The notes under the pieces: model-generated | The model's database searches: none | The model's input: the letters and a program-made list of their open reading frames with translations, nothing else | What the model was told of the DNA's origin: nothing | Program-made: the position numbers and the translations under genes | Shown: positions 15,372-25,190 of the stretch, in pieces | Layout of the letters: each line of letters starts with the position of its first letter | Position numbering within the stretch: position 1 is the first letter of the stretch | NCBI GenBank assembly: GCA_018362935.1 | Contig: JAHALQ010000002.1 | Span: 28,712 to 92,711, forward strand | Source: Pseudomonadota bacterium | GTDB lineage: Bacteria; Pseudomonadota; Alphaproteobacteria; RF32; CAG-239 | Direction of reading: 5' to 3' | DNA length: 64,000 bases

Positions 15372-18300
15372 ATGACTAATAACAGTAAAATAAGCAAAGT
15401 GATGCTGCTTGCAGGAGCTTTGATTTTTGCTTCTTTCTATTCTTTCGCCGCCAATGCGGTGTTGCCGTATGAACCGGATAATTTTGGTTTGGATGACGGT
15501 ACTGCCGAGCCTCAGACGCAAGCCCCGGCTGCCCCGGCGCAGGACAACAGTAAGCTTGGCAAAGCAAGTACTGCGGCGGAACAAATGAGCCAATTGCAGG
15601 CTCAGCAGTATGATAATCAAAAAGCCTATTCTGCGGCGCAGAGCGCATATAATGCGGCTGTCGGAGCGGCCAATCAGGAAGTCCAGCGGCAAAAAGCCGT
15701 TTGTCAGGCAGATCCCAATAATTGTCAGGGTTATATTAATGCCCAGAAAGCCTTGGAAGACACCAAAAAAACCGAGCAGGAAAAAGTAGACAAAGCGCGC
15801 AAAGCGGTTGAAGATACTTCAAAACAGATTAAAAGCCAGTCGCGCGAAACCACCAACGCGGTCTACAAAGCTCAAAAAGAAGCCAACTCCGAGTTGAAGG
15901 ATGCCAACAAGGCTTTAAATAAAGCAAATGATAAACTGGATGACGCCAACAATGATATTGCCAAATATTGCAGCGGCGACAAATACAATGCCAACAAATG
16001 CGAGAAGGCAAAAAAAGCCCAAACCGAAGCGCAGAAAGAAATTTCAACAGCATCGGCCAATGCCAAGGCGGCAAATGCCAAACTGAAAGCAGCCAATGAA
16101 GCCGAAGCCAAGTCGACCGGACAAGAAGCTTTAACGCAAAAAGCAATTGAAGAACGCGACGCTCAGGTTCTTAAAAATACTCAGGAAATTGCGAGCATTG
16201 ACAATCAAATACAGTTGTTGGATATGATGGATAAAAACGACCCGTCATACGCCCGCAAAAAAGCCGAACTTGAAGCTAAGAAAAAAGAACTCGAAACCTT
16301 TAATAAAGGCGTCGAACAGGCAAAAATCAAGGAAAAACTGATAACGCCGGAGAAAAAAACTTCTTCCGAATTGGCTCGGGAAATGAGAGATAGTCAGAAC
16401 AGTTACAGCACGGCAAAAGATGAATACACTAAAGCTGCTGAAAATTTGGCAAAAATAAATGCTGATTGTGCCAAAAACGGCGGAGATGCCTGTACCAAGA
16501 AAAAAGAGGCCGAGGCGGCGCTTCAGGCAGCTAAAGAGAATGCGGACAAAGCTTATCGCGAGAAAGTAAGCGCCGAACAGGCGGCAGCCGGGGTCAGCCA
16601 GAGTGTGGTTGCCAAAGAGGACGCGATGGCTAAAGTAGCCAGTACACAAGGTGAGCTGGACGCGGCGGATGCGAATCTTGCTGAAGCAAAAATAGCGGCG
16701 GAAGAAGCATGTAAAAATCCGAAATCTAAAGAATGTACCGAAGCTAAAAAAGGAGTCTCTCAGGCTGAAGAAGATAAGAAAAAAGCTGAAAAGGCCGCTG
16801 AAACAGCCCAAAAAGAATTAAACAATGCCTTTTCTTTAGAAGCGCAGGAGGCTCTTAAAAAAGCCGAAGCAGATGTTGAGGAAAAAACAGAAGCCTATAA
16901 TTCTCTTAAATCCCAGTTGGACGAAGCCAGGCAGGCCTGTGAATATTCCAGCAAACTGACTTCTAAGGCCGGCAAAGCCGATGCTGAGAAATACTGTGCT
17001 CAGGCGGTACAGCTTGAGCAGCAGCTGGCAGAAGCAGAAGCCAAACTGGAAGAAGCTGAAAGACAGAAAATGCTTAGCGAGGAGGCAGCCAACGCTCTCG
17101 GCGGCGAAAATCTGGATCATACCGGTCAGGTTTATCAGGCTTTTTCAACCGCTCAAAATGATTTGTTCAGCGGACAATATGTCGGCGGCGGAAATTTTGC
17201 CAATGAACAAGACATTTTCAAAACCATGACCAAACGCGCCATGCGTATTCTGGTCGGCCTCAAGCCGATTGTCTACACCTTTGCCGGGTTTGGCCTGATT
17301 GGCTTCGCCTTTATGGCAATCTTTAACAAAATCAGCTGGAAATGGTTTTCCAACATTGCCATCGGTTTGTTCCTGGTTGCCAATATGGGGCGCTTTATCG
17401 AATACTTTGTCTATGAAGGTGAAACAAGCGCGCCTCAGAAGCTGGCCTTCGGTGATTATCTGCGCGTCGGCTATGCCGATACCGAATATGTGTGGGTTGA
17501 CGAAATCAGCGCTTATATGCCGCCCAAAGAAATCGGCGAGGAAGAAATACCGGATGTCGGCATTAATGTGCCCGAGGCCGAAAAGAACGCCCGCGGTTTC
17601 TGCCAGGCTGAAAAGAAAGGCGGCGGCCTGTTCGGCGGCGGCGGCTTTATGAGCTGCGTCAAAGACTTGGTTGCGGCCGGTAAAAAGGCTGTCGATACCG
17701 CCAAAAAAGTACAGAATACGGTTAATACCGTCAAGAGCACGGTACAGCAGGTCAAAGCTGCGGCTCAAAATATCGGCGACGCCGCCAAAATGATCGGCAA
17801 GGGCAATCTGGAAGACAGCTTTAAGGCTCTGGGCCAAATTGGTCAGAACGTCAATGCCATGGTCGGCGCGTCCGGCGGTATGGTTAACGGTATCATGTCG
17901 AACGTTTCGGCCATTACCAACAACGTTCAGGATATTACCAAGAGCCGCGATCAGGTTGCCGAACTGAATGAAAAACGTGCCCGCGGCGAAGCGACCAATA
18001 AGATTGACGCTGCGCTCAAAGGCCAGAAAATGGACGCTGACGGCAATGTCGAACGCCTGTGGGGCGGTCTGGATAAAAACGGCAACCAGAAAGAAGGTCA
18101 AATTGCCGGAAACAGCAATGTTCTGACCGGAATTCAGGATACCGCCAAAAATGCTGTTGAAAAGAGCCGCGAGCTGAACGGCCAGTATCAGGATGCCATG
18201 TCCACGGCCGGTAATATAGCCGGCGCCATCGGCAACTTCAATATCGGCACCAAAGGCGCCAAAACCATAAACCAGAAGCTGCAGGAAAAACGCACGGCCA

Positions 18301-19844
18301 AACAGCAGGCCAAAAATCAAGCTGCTGCCCAAAAGGCCGCCGCGGAAAGCGCCGCCAAGAAGACGGCTCAGCAGGAATTGGCCGCCGGCCAGGCGGTCGT
18401 AAACAATCCTGCTCCGGTCGTTTCCAGCCAGGCGGGATATACCTCCGCGGTTCAGAATGCGCAAAGCGCCGAACAGGCTGCCAAAAACAAAGAAACAACC
18501 GCTGCCAACGCTCAAAAAGATGCCGCGGCAAAACAGCAGGCCGCCGACAAACTGAATGAAGCCGCGCAGGCTGCAAAGGAACGCGCCGAGAAGAGCGGTA
18601 CAGTCGAAGATAAGCGCGCGGCAGAACTGGCGGCTCAGCGGGCAAACATAGCCAAGGCTCAGGCGGATGCGGCCAAAGCAAAGGCAGACAGCACCAAAGC
18701 CGCTGCCGAGGCTGCGCGCAAGCAGGCGGCGGATGCTAAACAAAAGGCTGATTCAATGCGCAGCGACGCAGTCAGCGAGGGAATTGACAAGGCCAAAGAA
18801 ACGCAGGACAAAGCTTCTAAGTTTATAGAAGAAACTGACAAGGCTATTCAGGAAAACAAAGCGGGCCTCGCCGAAAAACAGGAAGCGGCCAAGAAAGCCG
18901 ACGATGCTCTGCAGGAAGCCGTCAAAAAGGCTCAGGCCAGCGGCAGCGAGGAAGATTACCGTGAGGTCGGCCGCCTGCAAAATCAGAAAAAACAGGCTGA
19001 AACCGAGCTGAAAAACACCCAGCAGGCGATTGCCCAGCAGGAAGCCGCCAAAGCGGCAGCCGAAAGGGCGGCTTATGAGGCAAGAGTTCGTCAGGCACAG
19101 CTTGAAGCCGAGAAAAAAGCGGGATTGACCCAAGATAAAATTGAGCAGATGGAAACCGCTGACCAGCAGGCAGAACGTCTGCGTCAGGAATATGCGCGCA
19201 ACAATACCGCATCCGCGCAGGCTAAGGCTGCCGAAACCAAAGCCGGGCAGGCTCAGACCGCGGCAGAAAATGCCCGGGTAGCTGCCGAGGCCAAAGAGCT
19301 TGCAGCCCGGCGTGCCGCCGCTGCCGCGGCTCTGGCCGCCGAGCAGGCAAAAGCCACCGGCTCAGCCGAAGACCAGCGTGCGGCCGAACTGGCGCAAAAA
19401 CGCGCCGAACTGGCAGCAACAGAGGCTGAGGCCGCCAAAGAAGTCGTCAAAGAACGCGAGGAAGATGCCGAAAATCTGTTGCGCGCTTCCAATGCCGCAT
19501 CGCTGAATGAAGCGCAATATCTGCAAAGTTATTACGAACAGGAAATATCTGCGGCGGAAACCGCAATTTCCGGCGCCCGGTCGGCTTTGAACCTTGCCCA
19601 GAATGCGGTAAAGAATGCGCAGGAAGAGGCAAACCGGGCTGTTGACGAGGCCAAATTGCGCAATGATACGGCGGCAATCATGGCAGCCAAAGCGGCGGCC
19701 GACAAGCTGGCGCAAAAGCAGAAGGAGCTTGTGGCAGCCCAGAAAGAGCTGGAAAATCAGATTAAACGCCGCAACAGCGCCCAGAAGTCATATTATGACG
19801 CTCAGGAGCGCGAGGCGGAACTCCGCAGGCAGGCGCAGGGTTAA
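15372..19844 (+). CDS. Giant coiled-coil protein with internal VirB2-like domain (copy 3)
   Basis: This 1490-residue exported protein begins with a signal peptide ending near AANA (residue 29). Residues 60-590 are Ala/Lys/Glu/Gln-rich long coiled coil with a few Cys. Residues 615-690 hold the two-helix membrane domain shared with the two preceding genes (LVGLKPIVYTFAGFGLIGFAF, then ISWKWFSN). Residues 750-1000 form a Val/Thr/Gln/Asn-rich amphipathic segment (AAGKKAVDTAKKVQNTVN), and 1000-1490 a second Ala-rich coiled coil. The N-terminal coil would lie in the periplasm; the side of the C-terminal coil depends on topology. SD AGGAGG precedes the ATG and a hairpin terminator follows. No known family covers the whole chain. 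It may be a structural stalk or scaffold of the T4SS. Confidence 0.7.
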   Translation: MTNNSKISKVMLLAGALIFASFYSFAANAVLPYEPDNFGLDDGTAEPQTQAPAAPAQDNSKLGKASTAAEQMSQLQAQQYDNQKAYSAAQSAYNAAVGAANQEVQRQKAVCQADPNNCQGYINAQKALEDTKKTEQEKVDKARKAVEDTSKQIKSQSRETTNAVYKAQKEANSELKDANKALNKANDKLDDANNDIAKYCSGDKYNANKCEKAKKAQTEAQKEISTASANAKAANAKLKAANEAEAKSTGQEALTQKAIEERDAQVLKNTQEIASIDNQIQLLDMMDKNDPSYARKKAELEAKKKELETFNKGVEQAKIKEKLITPEKKTSSELAREMRDSQNSYSTAKDEYTKAAENLAKINADCAKNGGDACTKKKEAEAALQAAKENADKAYREKVSAEQAAAGVSQSVVAKEDAMAKVASTQGELDAADANLAEAKIAAEEACKNPKSKECTEAKKGVSQAEEDKKKAEKAAETAQKELNNAFSLEAQEALKKAEADVEEKTEAYNSLKSQLDEARQACEYSSKLTSKAGKADAEKYCAQAVQLEQQLAEAEAKLEEAERQKMLSEEAANALGGENLDHTGQVYQAFSTAQNDLFSGQYVGGGNFANEQDIFKTMTKRAMRILVGLKPIVYTFAGFGLIGFAFMAIFNKISWKWFSNIAIGLFLVANMGRFIEYFVYEGETSAPQKLAFGDYLRVGYADTEYVWVDEISAYMPPKEIGEEEIPDVGINVPEAEKNARGFCQAEKKGGGLFGGGGFMSCVKDLVAAGKKAVDTAKKVQNTVNTVKSTVQQVKAAAQNIGDAAKMIGKGNLEDSFKALGQIGQNVNAMVGASGGMVNGIMSNVSAITNNVQDITKSRDQVAELNEKRARGEATNKIDAALKGQKMDADGNVERLWGGLDKNGNQKEGQIAGNSNVLTGIQDTAKNAVEKSRELNGQYQDAMSTAGNIAGAIGNFNIGTKGAKTINQKLQEKRTAKQQAKNQAAAQKAAAESAAKKTAQQELAAGQAVVNNPAPVVSSQAGYTSAVQNAQSAEQAAKNKETTAANAQKDAAAKQQAADKLNEAAQAAKERAEKSGTVEDKRAAELAAQRANIAKAQADAAKAKADSTKAAAEAARKQAADAKQKADSMRSDAVSEGIDKAKETQDKASKFIEETDKAIQENKAGLAEKQEAAKKADDALQEAVKKAQASGSEEDYREVGRLQNQKKQAETELKNTQQAIAQQEAAKAAAERAAYEARVRQAQLEAEKKAGLTQDKIEQMETADQQAERLRQEYARNNTASAQAKAAETKAGQAQTAAENARVAAEAKELAARRAAAAAALAAEQAKATGSAEDQRAAELAQKRAELAATEAEAAKEVVKEREEDAENLLRASNAASLNEAQYLQSYYEQEISAAETAISGARSALNLAQNAVKNAQEEANRAVDEAKLRNDTAAIMAAKAAADKLAQKQKELVAAQKELENQIKRRNSAQKSYYDAQEREAELRRQAQG

Positions 19845-19891
19845 CGAACCACTATTCACAAATCACAAATAACAAGTTAACTCATTATTCA

Positions 19892-19934
19892 TAAAAAAGA
19901 GGTATCCTGTATAATAAGCAGGATACCTCTTTCG
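19892..19934 (+). terminator. Hairpin terminator after the giant coiled-coil gene
   Basis: A 14-bp perfect stem (AAAGAGGTATCCTG / CAGGATACCTCTTT) with a 9-base loop. The plus-strand T tract is short, while the minus strand would have six T residues, so it may work in both directions. Confidence 0.7.
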
Positions 19935-19978
19935 ATTCGTATTTGTGCACAAAATCAATGGATAAATAAGCTTAGGCG

Positions 19979-20006
19979 TTGCATAAATAAATCACCGATG
20001 TATCAT
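19979..20006 (+). promoter_or_regulatory. Candidate promoter for virB3-virB4
   Basis: TTGCAT and TATCAT are separated by 16 bases, 30 bases upstream of the virB3 start and downstream of a terminator. Confidence 0.45.
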
Positions 20007-20035
20007 ATAAAATCATTAATGTTGAGACTTGAAAG

Positions 20036-20326
20036 ATGCGGGAAATTATCTTAAAAGCGGTGGCTAATCCACCAAAAATCTTGTGGGGACCGTTCTTGCC
20101 TACCATGCTCAACATGGGAATTCAATTCCCGATTATGTTCATGTTCTTGGGAACGCTCGATGTTAACCCGCTGTTTTTTATGATTAGTTTGGTAATCGGC
20201 CATGTCATTTGCGTTGCCGTCGGCGCCAAGGAGCCTCACATCTCGGCGATGATACAGGCTTATGGCCAGACTGCCAAGACATCTGTTAACCTCTATAAAG
20301 TGAAGGGGAATAAATTTGCACCCTGA
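20036..20326 (+). CDS. virB3: VirB3-like T4SS inner-membrane protein
   Basis: This 96-residue protein has the VirB3/TrbD pattern: a short N-terminus with KAVANPPKILWGPFLP, two closely spaced hydrophobic segments (about 25-60), and a C-terminal AKEPHISAMIQAYGQTAKTS like the VirB3 tail. VirB3 is an inner-membrane partner of VirB4 and nearly always precedes virB4, as here, where the stop overlaps the virB4 start by 11 bases. A relation to the small Dot/Icm protein IcmT was considered, but the GP-F-P segment and neighbouring virB4 favour VirB3. Function in substrate transfer is known from the family only. Confidence 0.75.
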   Translation: MREIILKAVANPPKILWGPFLPTMLNMGIQFPIMFMFLGTLDVNPLFFMISLVIGHVICVAVGAKEPHISAMIQAYGQTAKTSVNLYKVKGNKFAP

Positions 20327-22745
20327 TTTTGATTTTTTTAGCACTTTTGTGCAGGGATTATCCAGTCTGGAAGTCATGGTTGCCGTCATCGGTTTTATTT
20401 CGGCGGCGGCCTTTGCCGGCTTTTGGGTTACCAAGCTCGGCTATTATATACTGCCTCAGCCGCGTGAATCCCGCGTGTCTGATTTTTTGCCGTTTGACAA
20501 GCTGCTTTCCGACGGCATGACCATTCGCTGCTACAATGGTTCGCTGGCGCGCGTGTTCAAAGTCGAAGGAATTGACTTGGCCTTTGTGACGGATGAAAAA
20601 GTTATGTCCATGCAGGAATCCCGCAAGGCGTGGATTGACGGCATGTCGGATTTGCAGGTCACCTGCCGCGTCATAACCCTGCGCGAACGCGTTGCCATGG
20701 CGCAGGAAAAAGGCGAGTTTAACAACCCGCTGCTGGAAACGATTTCCGAAACCTGGTCGGCTAATCTTGACCGCGTTTATAAAAACTCGCACTATATCGT
20801 ACTGACCGTGGCCGACCGTGAAGACAACCTTAAAGACCTGAACTATGCGTCGCAGGCGCTGATTGCCACTTTGAACGAATACGGCGTGACGACCTTGTTT
20901 GAGGCCGAGGGCAGCGATGCGGCCGACAGCCCGCTGTCGGTTTATGCGCGTATTTGCAGCCCGATTTCCAAACCTGTTCCGAAAGTGAACGGCGCACAAG
21001 GCGCTCACATGAACCAGCTGCTGACGGCTGACCATATTCATTTTACCGGCGAAAACGGCGTTATCAAATTTTTCTCCGGCGATAAGGAACGTTTTGAAAT
21101 TGTCATGGGCATCCGTTCTTCCGGCGACTATATGGACGAAGGCATGGTTGCCTCGCTGTTGGCAATCGACTGCGAACTGACCCTTCTGCACAATGTGCGC
21201 CCGATTTTCAAACCGCATGCCCGGGCATTGCTGATGCAGCAGCAGCGCATGGCGACCATGACCAGCTTTTCCGGAGACGTCATCGACCAGTACAGTGAGG
21301 TTTTAGCCTCTATTGAAGACAGCGATACCAACCACCAGTCGCTGACCGAATATGCCATGGCGGTGATTCTGCAGGGCGAGAGCATGGAAGAGCTTGACTT
21401 CGGCGAAAGCGAAGTCCAGCGTATCTGCCGCTTGTTCGGCGTTACCCCGGTGCGCGAAGGCTGGGTGACTCAGGCAACTTTCTTTAACCAGTTTCCGACT
21501 TATGACACCCTGCCGCGGACATACCGCTACCTGTCGCGCGTCGTGGCGACGGCCATTTCTTTTGAAAAACCGTCGGAAGGTTTCAGCAAGAGTGACTGGG
21601 GTAAAGGCGCAATCAGTATTTTCCGCACCACTTCCGGGTCGGCCTATCAGTTTCAGTTCCACGTTTCGTCGGAAGATTCGGCCGTGGCTCACTGCTGTAT
21701 TATCGGACCGACTGGCCAAGGTAAAACCACTTTGCTGACGTTTCTGGCCGGGCAGGCAATGCGCCATCCCGACTTAAAAGTTTTCTTCTTTGACCGTCAC
21801 CGCGGTGCCGAGATTTTCACCCGCGCCATCGGCGGTGCCTATGTCGGTTTTGAAGGCGACGAGAAAAACGTGTCGCTCAATCCGTTTGACTGCGACAACA
21901 ATGTTAACAACCGTGCTTTTCTGCGCCGCTGGATGCGCGCGATTACGCTGGTCGACGACGCCGTTTCCGAAAAAGAAATTGCCCGTGCCGTAACAACCGC
22001 GTTTGACTATCTGCGTCCGGAAGAACGCCGCATGACCAACCTTTACAAAAGCTGTTTTTCGCCGACCGGAAATATGCGCCGTGAGTTGTTCAAATGGGTT
22101 AATCCCGACCAGTACGGCAATATTTTCAATGCCGACACCGATAGTCTGGATTTGAAATCCAAGCGTTTTATGGCTTTTGACTTTACGCATATTTTCGAAG
22201 ATGAAACCCTTGCCCCGGCCGTCATCAGCTATATTATGCACCGTATTCAGTCCGAAACCGGCGAGACCGGCGTGCCGTCGCTGATTATGATTGATGAAAC
22301 CGCGCCGATGCTCAAACACCCGATGTTCCGCGACTATTTTGCCATCGGTCTGCAGGAAGGCCGTAAAAAACGCCAGGCTTACCTTTGTGCTTTCCAACAG
22401 CCCAACATTATTGATAAACTGGGCGTCGGCGAGGTTATTCGCGGCCAGTGCCAGACGGTCATATTCTTCCGCAACCCGCAGGCCATGCCCGAAGACTATG
22501 TCAACTGGAACCTGACCAATGCCGAAACCGACTTTATCTTCGGCAAAACTTATCGCGATTTTCCATACGCAATTTTGCTGTCACGGCCGGCAACCGGTGA
22601 ATCCGTCATTCTGGATGTCGACTTGAGCGGTTTGGGGCCGTATCTGCGGTTGTATAATTCGGGTCGTAAGAACGTGCTTCTGGTTGAAGAATTGATTAAA
22701 GAATACGGCGAAGACAACTTTGTTACAAAATATTTAAATCTTTAG
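20316..22745 (+). CDS. virB4: VirB4 T4SS ATPase
   Basis: This 809-residue ATPase energises T4SS assembly and substrate transfer at the inner membrane. An N-terminal hydrophobic segment (about 20-45) is followed by the VirB4/CagE N-domain and a C-terminal RecA-like motor. Walker A GPTGQGKTT lies at about 464-472, followed by VFFFDRHRGAEIFTRAIGG and the conserved SLNPF; Walker B LIMIDE lies near 658 and FQQPNII further on. Length and motif order match VirB4/TrbE. The start is TTG behind AAGGGG, overlapping virB3. Membrane helices at the N-terminus are seen in some VirB4 proteins. It is one of the surest anchors for calling this a vir-type T4SS. Confidence 0.92.
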   Translation: MHPDFDFFSTFVQGLSSLEVMVAVIGFISAAAFAGFWVTKLGYYILPQPRESRVSDFLPFDKLLSDGMTIRCYNGSLARVFKVEGIDLAFVTDEKVMSMQESRKAWIDGMSDLQVTCRVITLRERVAMAQEKGEFNNPLLETISETWSANLDRVYKNSHYIVLTVADREDNLKDLNYASQALIATLNEYGVTTLFEAEGSDAADSPLSVYARICSPISKPVPKVNGAQGAHMNQLLTADHIHFTGENGVIKFFSGDKERFEIVMGIRSSGDYMDEGMVASLLAIDCELTLLHNVRPIFKPHARALLMQQQRMATMTSFSGDVIDQYSEVLASIEDSDTNHQSLTEYAMAVILQGESMEELDFGESEVQRICRLFGVTPVREGWVTQATFFNQFPTYDTLPRTYRYLSRVVATAISFEKPSEGFSKSDWGKGAISIFRTTSGSAYQFQFHVSSEDSAVAHCCIIGPTGQGKTTLLTFLAGQAMRHPDLKVFFFDRHRGAEIFTRAIGGAYVGFEGDEKNVSLNPFDCDNNVNNRAFLRRWMRAITLVDDAVSEKEIARAVTTAFDYLRPEERRMTNLYKSCFSPTGNMRRELFKWVNPDQYGNIFNADTDSLDLKSKRFMAFDFTHIFEDETLAPAVISYIMHRIQSETGETGVPSLIMIDETAPMLKHPMFRDYFAIGLQEGRKKRQAYLCAFQQPNIIDKLGVGEVIRGQCQTVIFFRNPQAMPEDYVNWNLTNAETDFIFGKTYRDFPYAILLSRPATGESVILDVDLSGLGPYLRLYNSGRKNVLLVEELIKEYGEDNFVTKYLNL

Positions 22746-22763
22746 GCGCAGGGCTTGAAACCG

Positions 22764-22792
22764 TTTATTTGCTTAAGAAACTGTGCTATGAT
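22764..22792 (+). promoter_or_regulatory. Candidate promoter upstream of exported-protein block
   Basis: TTTATT and a good -10 TATGAT are separated by 17 bases, 37 bases upstream of the ATG at 22829. The -35 is weak. Confidence 0.35.
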
Positions 22793-22828
22793 GAAGATAT
22801 ACGGACACTAATATGCAGGAGGTCTATA

Positions 22829-24610
22829 ATGAATAAAAAGTCACAAATTACAATAGGTTTGGCTTTGTTGATTATGGCCTCTCTGCTCTGTGGTTCAGTC
22901 AACGCGCAGGTTCCGGTTACCGACAGCCAAAATACCAAAAGCACAATTAAAAACTGGTTTACCAACCTTAAGGAAAGCAAGGTTGTCGTCAGTACCATGA
23001 ATACCGCCAAAAAAACCAGCGCTGCAATCGGCACTGCCAAAAAGGCCGTTTCCGAATATGTTTTGGAAAACAAGAAAAAAATAGAAGAAAAAATGGCCAA
23101 AGTTAAGGAATATAAAGAAAAAGCCGAAAAATACAAAGAAGACTACGAGAAATACAAAGCCCAGCTGGATGAGGGCATTGCCAAAGCCAAGGAAATGAAA
23201 GAACAGGCCGAACAGGGAATTCAGACGGCCAAAGATACCGCCGCAGCGGCAAAAGGCATGGCAGATGCCGCCAAAGACAAAGTAAACAGCAAACTCGGCC
23301 GCGAAGACGGAACGGCGGATGGTTTTGTTGCCGAAAATAACGTAACGGAAGATCTCTCTGCTGCACCGGATAACGGCGCGCAAGAGGTGTCTGCCGAGAG
23401 TTCGGTTTCGGCCGGCAGTGCGGCGGCGCAACCGGTTGTTCAGGCAAAACCCGCTGTTTCACAGGTCGTTACCTCACGTCGTCCGTTCGGCAGTGCGGCT
23501 GCGTCGGTATCCGGGGCTGTCGGAACGGTATCGGCAGGAGCAGCCGGCGGTTCCGGCACGATATCCGCGGCTGTGCCCGGCGGGCAGATTGCCGTTGCGC
23601 CGTCGGCCGTTGTTAAAATGGACAATGCCGGTATCTCCCCAGTGTCAGGCGCTGTTGCTTCTGTTGAAGAGGCCGCCGAAGAAACGGCCGCCGGGGTTTC
23701 CGGTCAGGCAGCATTACAGGATGCTGCTGTGAAAGATTTAACGGCTTCGCCCGCAGAGATGCCGACCGAAGCGGCTCAGCTTTCAGTTGGGTCTCAGGTT
23801 AAAGACGCTGTTGCCGTCGCATCCGACAAGGCTGGTGCCGCTGCCGCTTCCGGTGCGGACAATAAAGTTATCGGCGGAAAAACTTTATCAGCTGCTCCGG
23901 CAAAAGCGGCGGCTGTTCGCGCGGTTGACGGAAAAGCCTCTGTTGTCCAAAGCCGGGAAATAAAAGACCGGCCGCAGGCAGCCGAACCCATGCCGGCACC
24001 GGCTGTACGCACTTTGCAGGCCGTCCCGCAGCAGAATTCAGACAAGATAAAAAGGAAAAGCCTGCGCCGTACCTTTACGACTTCGTCGCTTGAAGGCTTC
24101 GGGCAGATAAGCGGCGCCGCGCCGGTCGGTTTTGCTTATGCCCTGGAACTTCCGGACGATTGCAGCGATGTTAATAACACGCGTGTTTTCCCGCGGACGA
24201 CTTGCATGTACTGCGGGCTGAGCTCTTCCAAAGCAAAAAACAAAGGGGCTATAGACGAATGCCTGCTGAGTATCAACAAAGAGTCCGTCAAAGCGCAGGC
24301 TTATTCCGGCCGCGATGCGCCCAAAGCCTATCGTAAGGGCAAACTGGAAATAGCAGCGGCGATGATTGCCGAAAGTTATCGCGCCGCGAATAAAGCCGAA
24401 ACCTTTTATGACAATAAAGTTGCGCCGATTGCCGAAGCGCCCGAAGCGGTTGAACAGGATGCGCTCGCCAATCTTGTTGAATTTAACAAAGTGATTAACG
24501 AACAGCTCAATGACCTGATGCAGTTGTACAGTTCCAAACTGACGCTTCAGGCGTACATGAATTACGGAAAATATAACTTCAAGCCCGAGGAAGAGGAAGA
24601 TGAAGAATAA
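22829..24610 (+). CDS. Exported protein with coiled coil and Cys-containing C-terminal domain
   Basis: This 593-residue protein has signal peptide MNKKSQITIGLALLIMASLL, with cleavage near VNA-QVP. Residues 30-150 form a Lys/Glu/Ala coiled coil, 155-410 are an Ala/Val/Pro-rich low-complexity linker, and 420-593 form a helical domain with Cys in DDCSD and TTCMYCGLSS plus one in ECLLS, ending in an acidic tail. The CGxSS-x-n-EC pattern recurs in the next gene. The start at 22829 follows GGAGG at 6 bases. It heads a block of six exported genes between virB4 and virB8, where VirB5 is usually found. It overlaps the next gene by 11 bases. No known family was recognised; a surface or periplasmic T4SS accessory role is inferred from context. 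Confidence 0.65.
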   Translation: MNKKSQITIGLALLIMASLLCGSVNAQVPVTDSQNTKSTIKNWFTNLKESKVVVSTMNTAKKTSAAIGTAKKAVSEYVLENKKKIEEKMAKVKEYKEKAEKYKEDYEKYKAQLDEGIAKAKEMKEQAEQGIQTAKDTAAAAKGMADAAKDKVNSKLGREDGTADGFVAENNVTEDLSAAPDNGAQEVSAESSVSAGSAAAQPVVQAKPAVSQVVTSRRPFGSAAASVSGAVGTVSAGAAGGSGTISAAVPGGQIAVAPSAVVKMDNAGISPVSGAVASVEEAAEETAAGVSGQAALQDAAVKDLTASPAEMPTEAAQLSVGSQVKDAVAVASDKAGAAAASGADNKVIGGKTLSAAPAKAAAVRAVDGKASVVQSREIKDRPQAAEPMPAPAVRTLQAVPQQNSDKIKRKSLRRTFTTSSLEGFGQISGAAPVGFAYALELPDDCSDVNNTRVFPRTTCMYCGLSSSKAKNKGAIDECLLSINKESVKAQAYSGRDAPKAYRKGKLEIAAAMIAESYRAANKAETFYDNKVAPIAEAPEAVEQDALANLVEFNKVINEQLNDLMQLYSSKLTLQAYMNYGKYNFKPEEEEDEE

Positions 24611-25190
24611 AATCGCCATAGCCGCTGTTTTATCCGGCATCTTTATAATCGGAGCAAGCCGGGCTTACGCCGAACTGGATGACGGCACCGGCGCCGACGG
24701 CGTGCCGGTCATTTGCAGCCGTACCATGGCCATGCGCTGCGGCATAAGCTCCAAAGACGGCGGCGACCTGGATAAAATCAAGGAATGCTTTGACAAAATA
24801 GCTTCCGATATGTATGGCAGCCAAATGTATAAAACCAGCGTTCTTGAAACCCGTGACAAAATTCTTCACGAATGCAGCAAAATTTATTATGAACTGGCCG
24901 TCAAATACAAAGCCGATGCCGGGGATTATGTCGATAAAGGGGATGAGAACGGCAATTCTGAACTCAAAACCGACAAACACGGCAAAAAAGAACAGGAAGG
25001 CAAGGTAACCGCGAGCAATTCTAAAAATCTGGTCGGACTGCTCGATGTTTATTCTTCCATAATTGTCTTAGATTCGATGGAAGTCTTTTTTGAGAATATT
25101 GCCAATCGCGAAATTTCCGAAGAGATGAAGGAAAGCGGCGAAGAAAATCTGGAAGTATCCCAGCCTGAAACGGGAGGAAGCAATGGATAA
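24600..25190 (+). CDS. Small exported helical protein with CG-I-SS motif
   Basis: This 196-residue protein has a signal peptide ending near AYA (residue 24). The mature part has VICSRTMAMRCGISS and KIKECFDKI, echoing the Cys domain of the preceding protein, and a further Cys in HECSKIYYELA. It is predicted mostly helical with an acidic C-terminus. The ATG overlaps the previous stop behind GAGGAAGA, and the next gene overlaps its stop by 8 bases, so translation is probably coupled. It might be a VirB5-like minor component or a partner of its neighbours, but no family signature was recognised. Confidence 0.6.
   Translation: MKNKIAIAAVLSGIFIIGASRAYAELDDGTGADGVPVICSRTMAMRCGISSKDGGDLDKIKECFDKIASDMYGSQMYKTSVLETRDKILHECSKIYYELAVKYKADAGDYVDKGDENGNSELKTDKHGKKEQEGKVTASNSKNLVGLLDVYSSIIVLDSMEVFFENIANREISEEMKESGEENLEVSQPETGGSNG

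Noticed and set aside
17145..18743. Long open frame (532 codons) on the minus strand inside the coiled-coil gene
   Set aside because: It is the antisense shadow of Ala/Lys/Gln-rich codons, with low-complexity translation and no SD; the plus-strand gene has a signal peptide, SD and recognisable domain.
20358..21218. Open frame of 286 codons opposite virB4
   Set aside because: Arg/Gly/His-rich translation without motifs; virB4 on the plus strand is certain.
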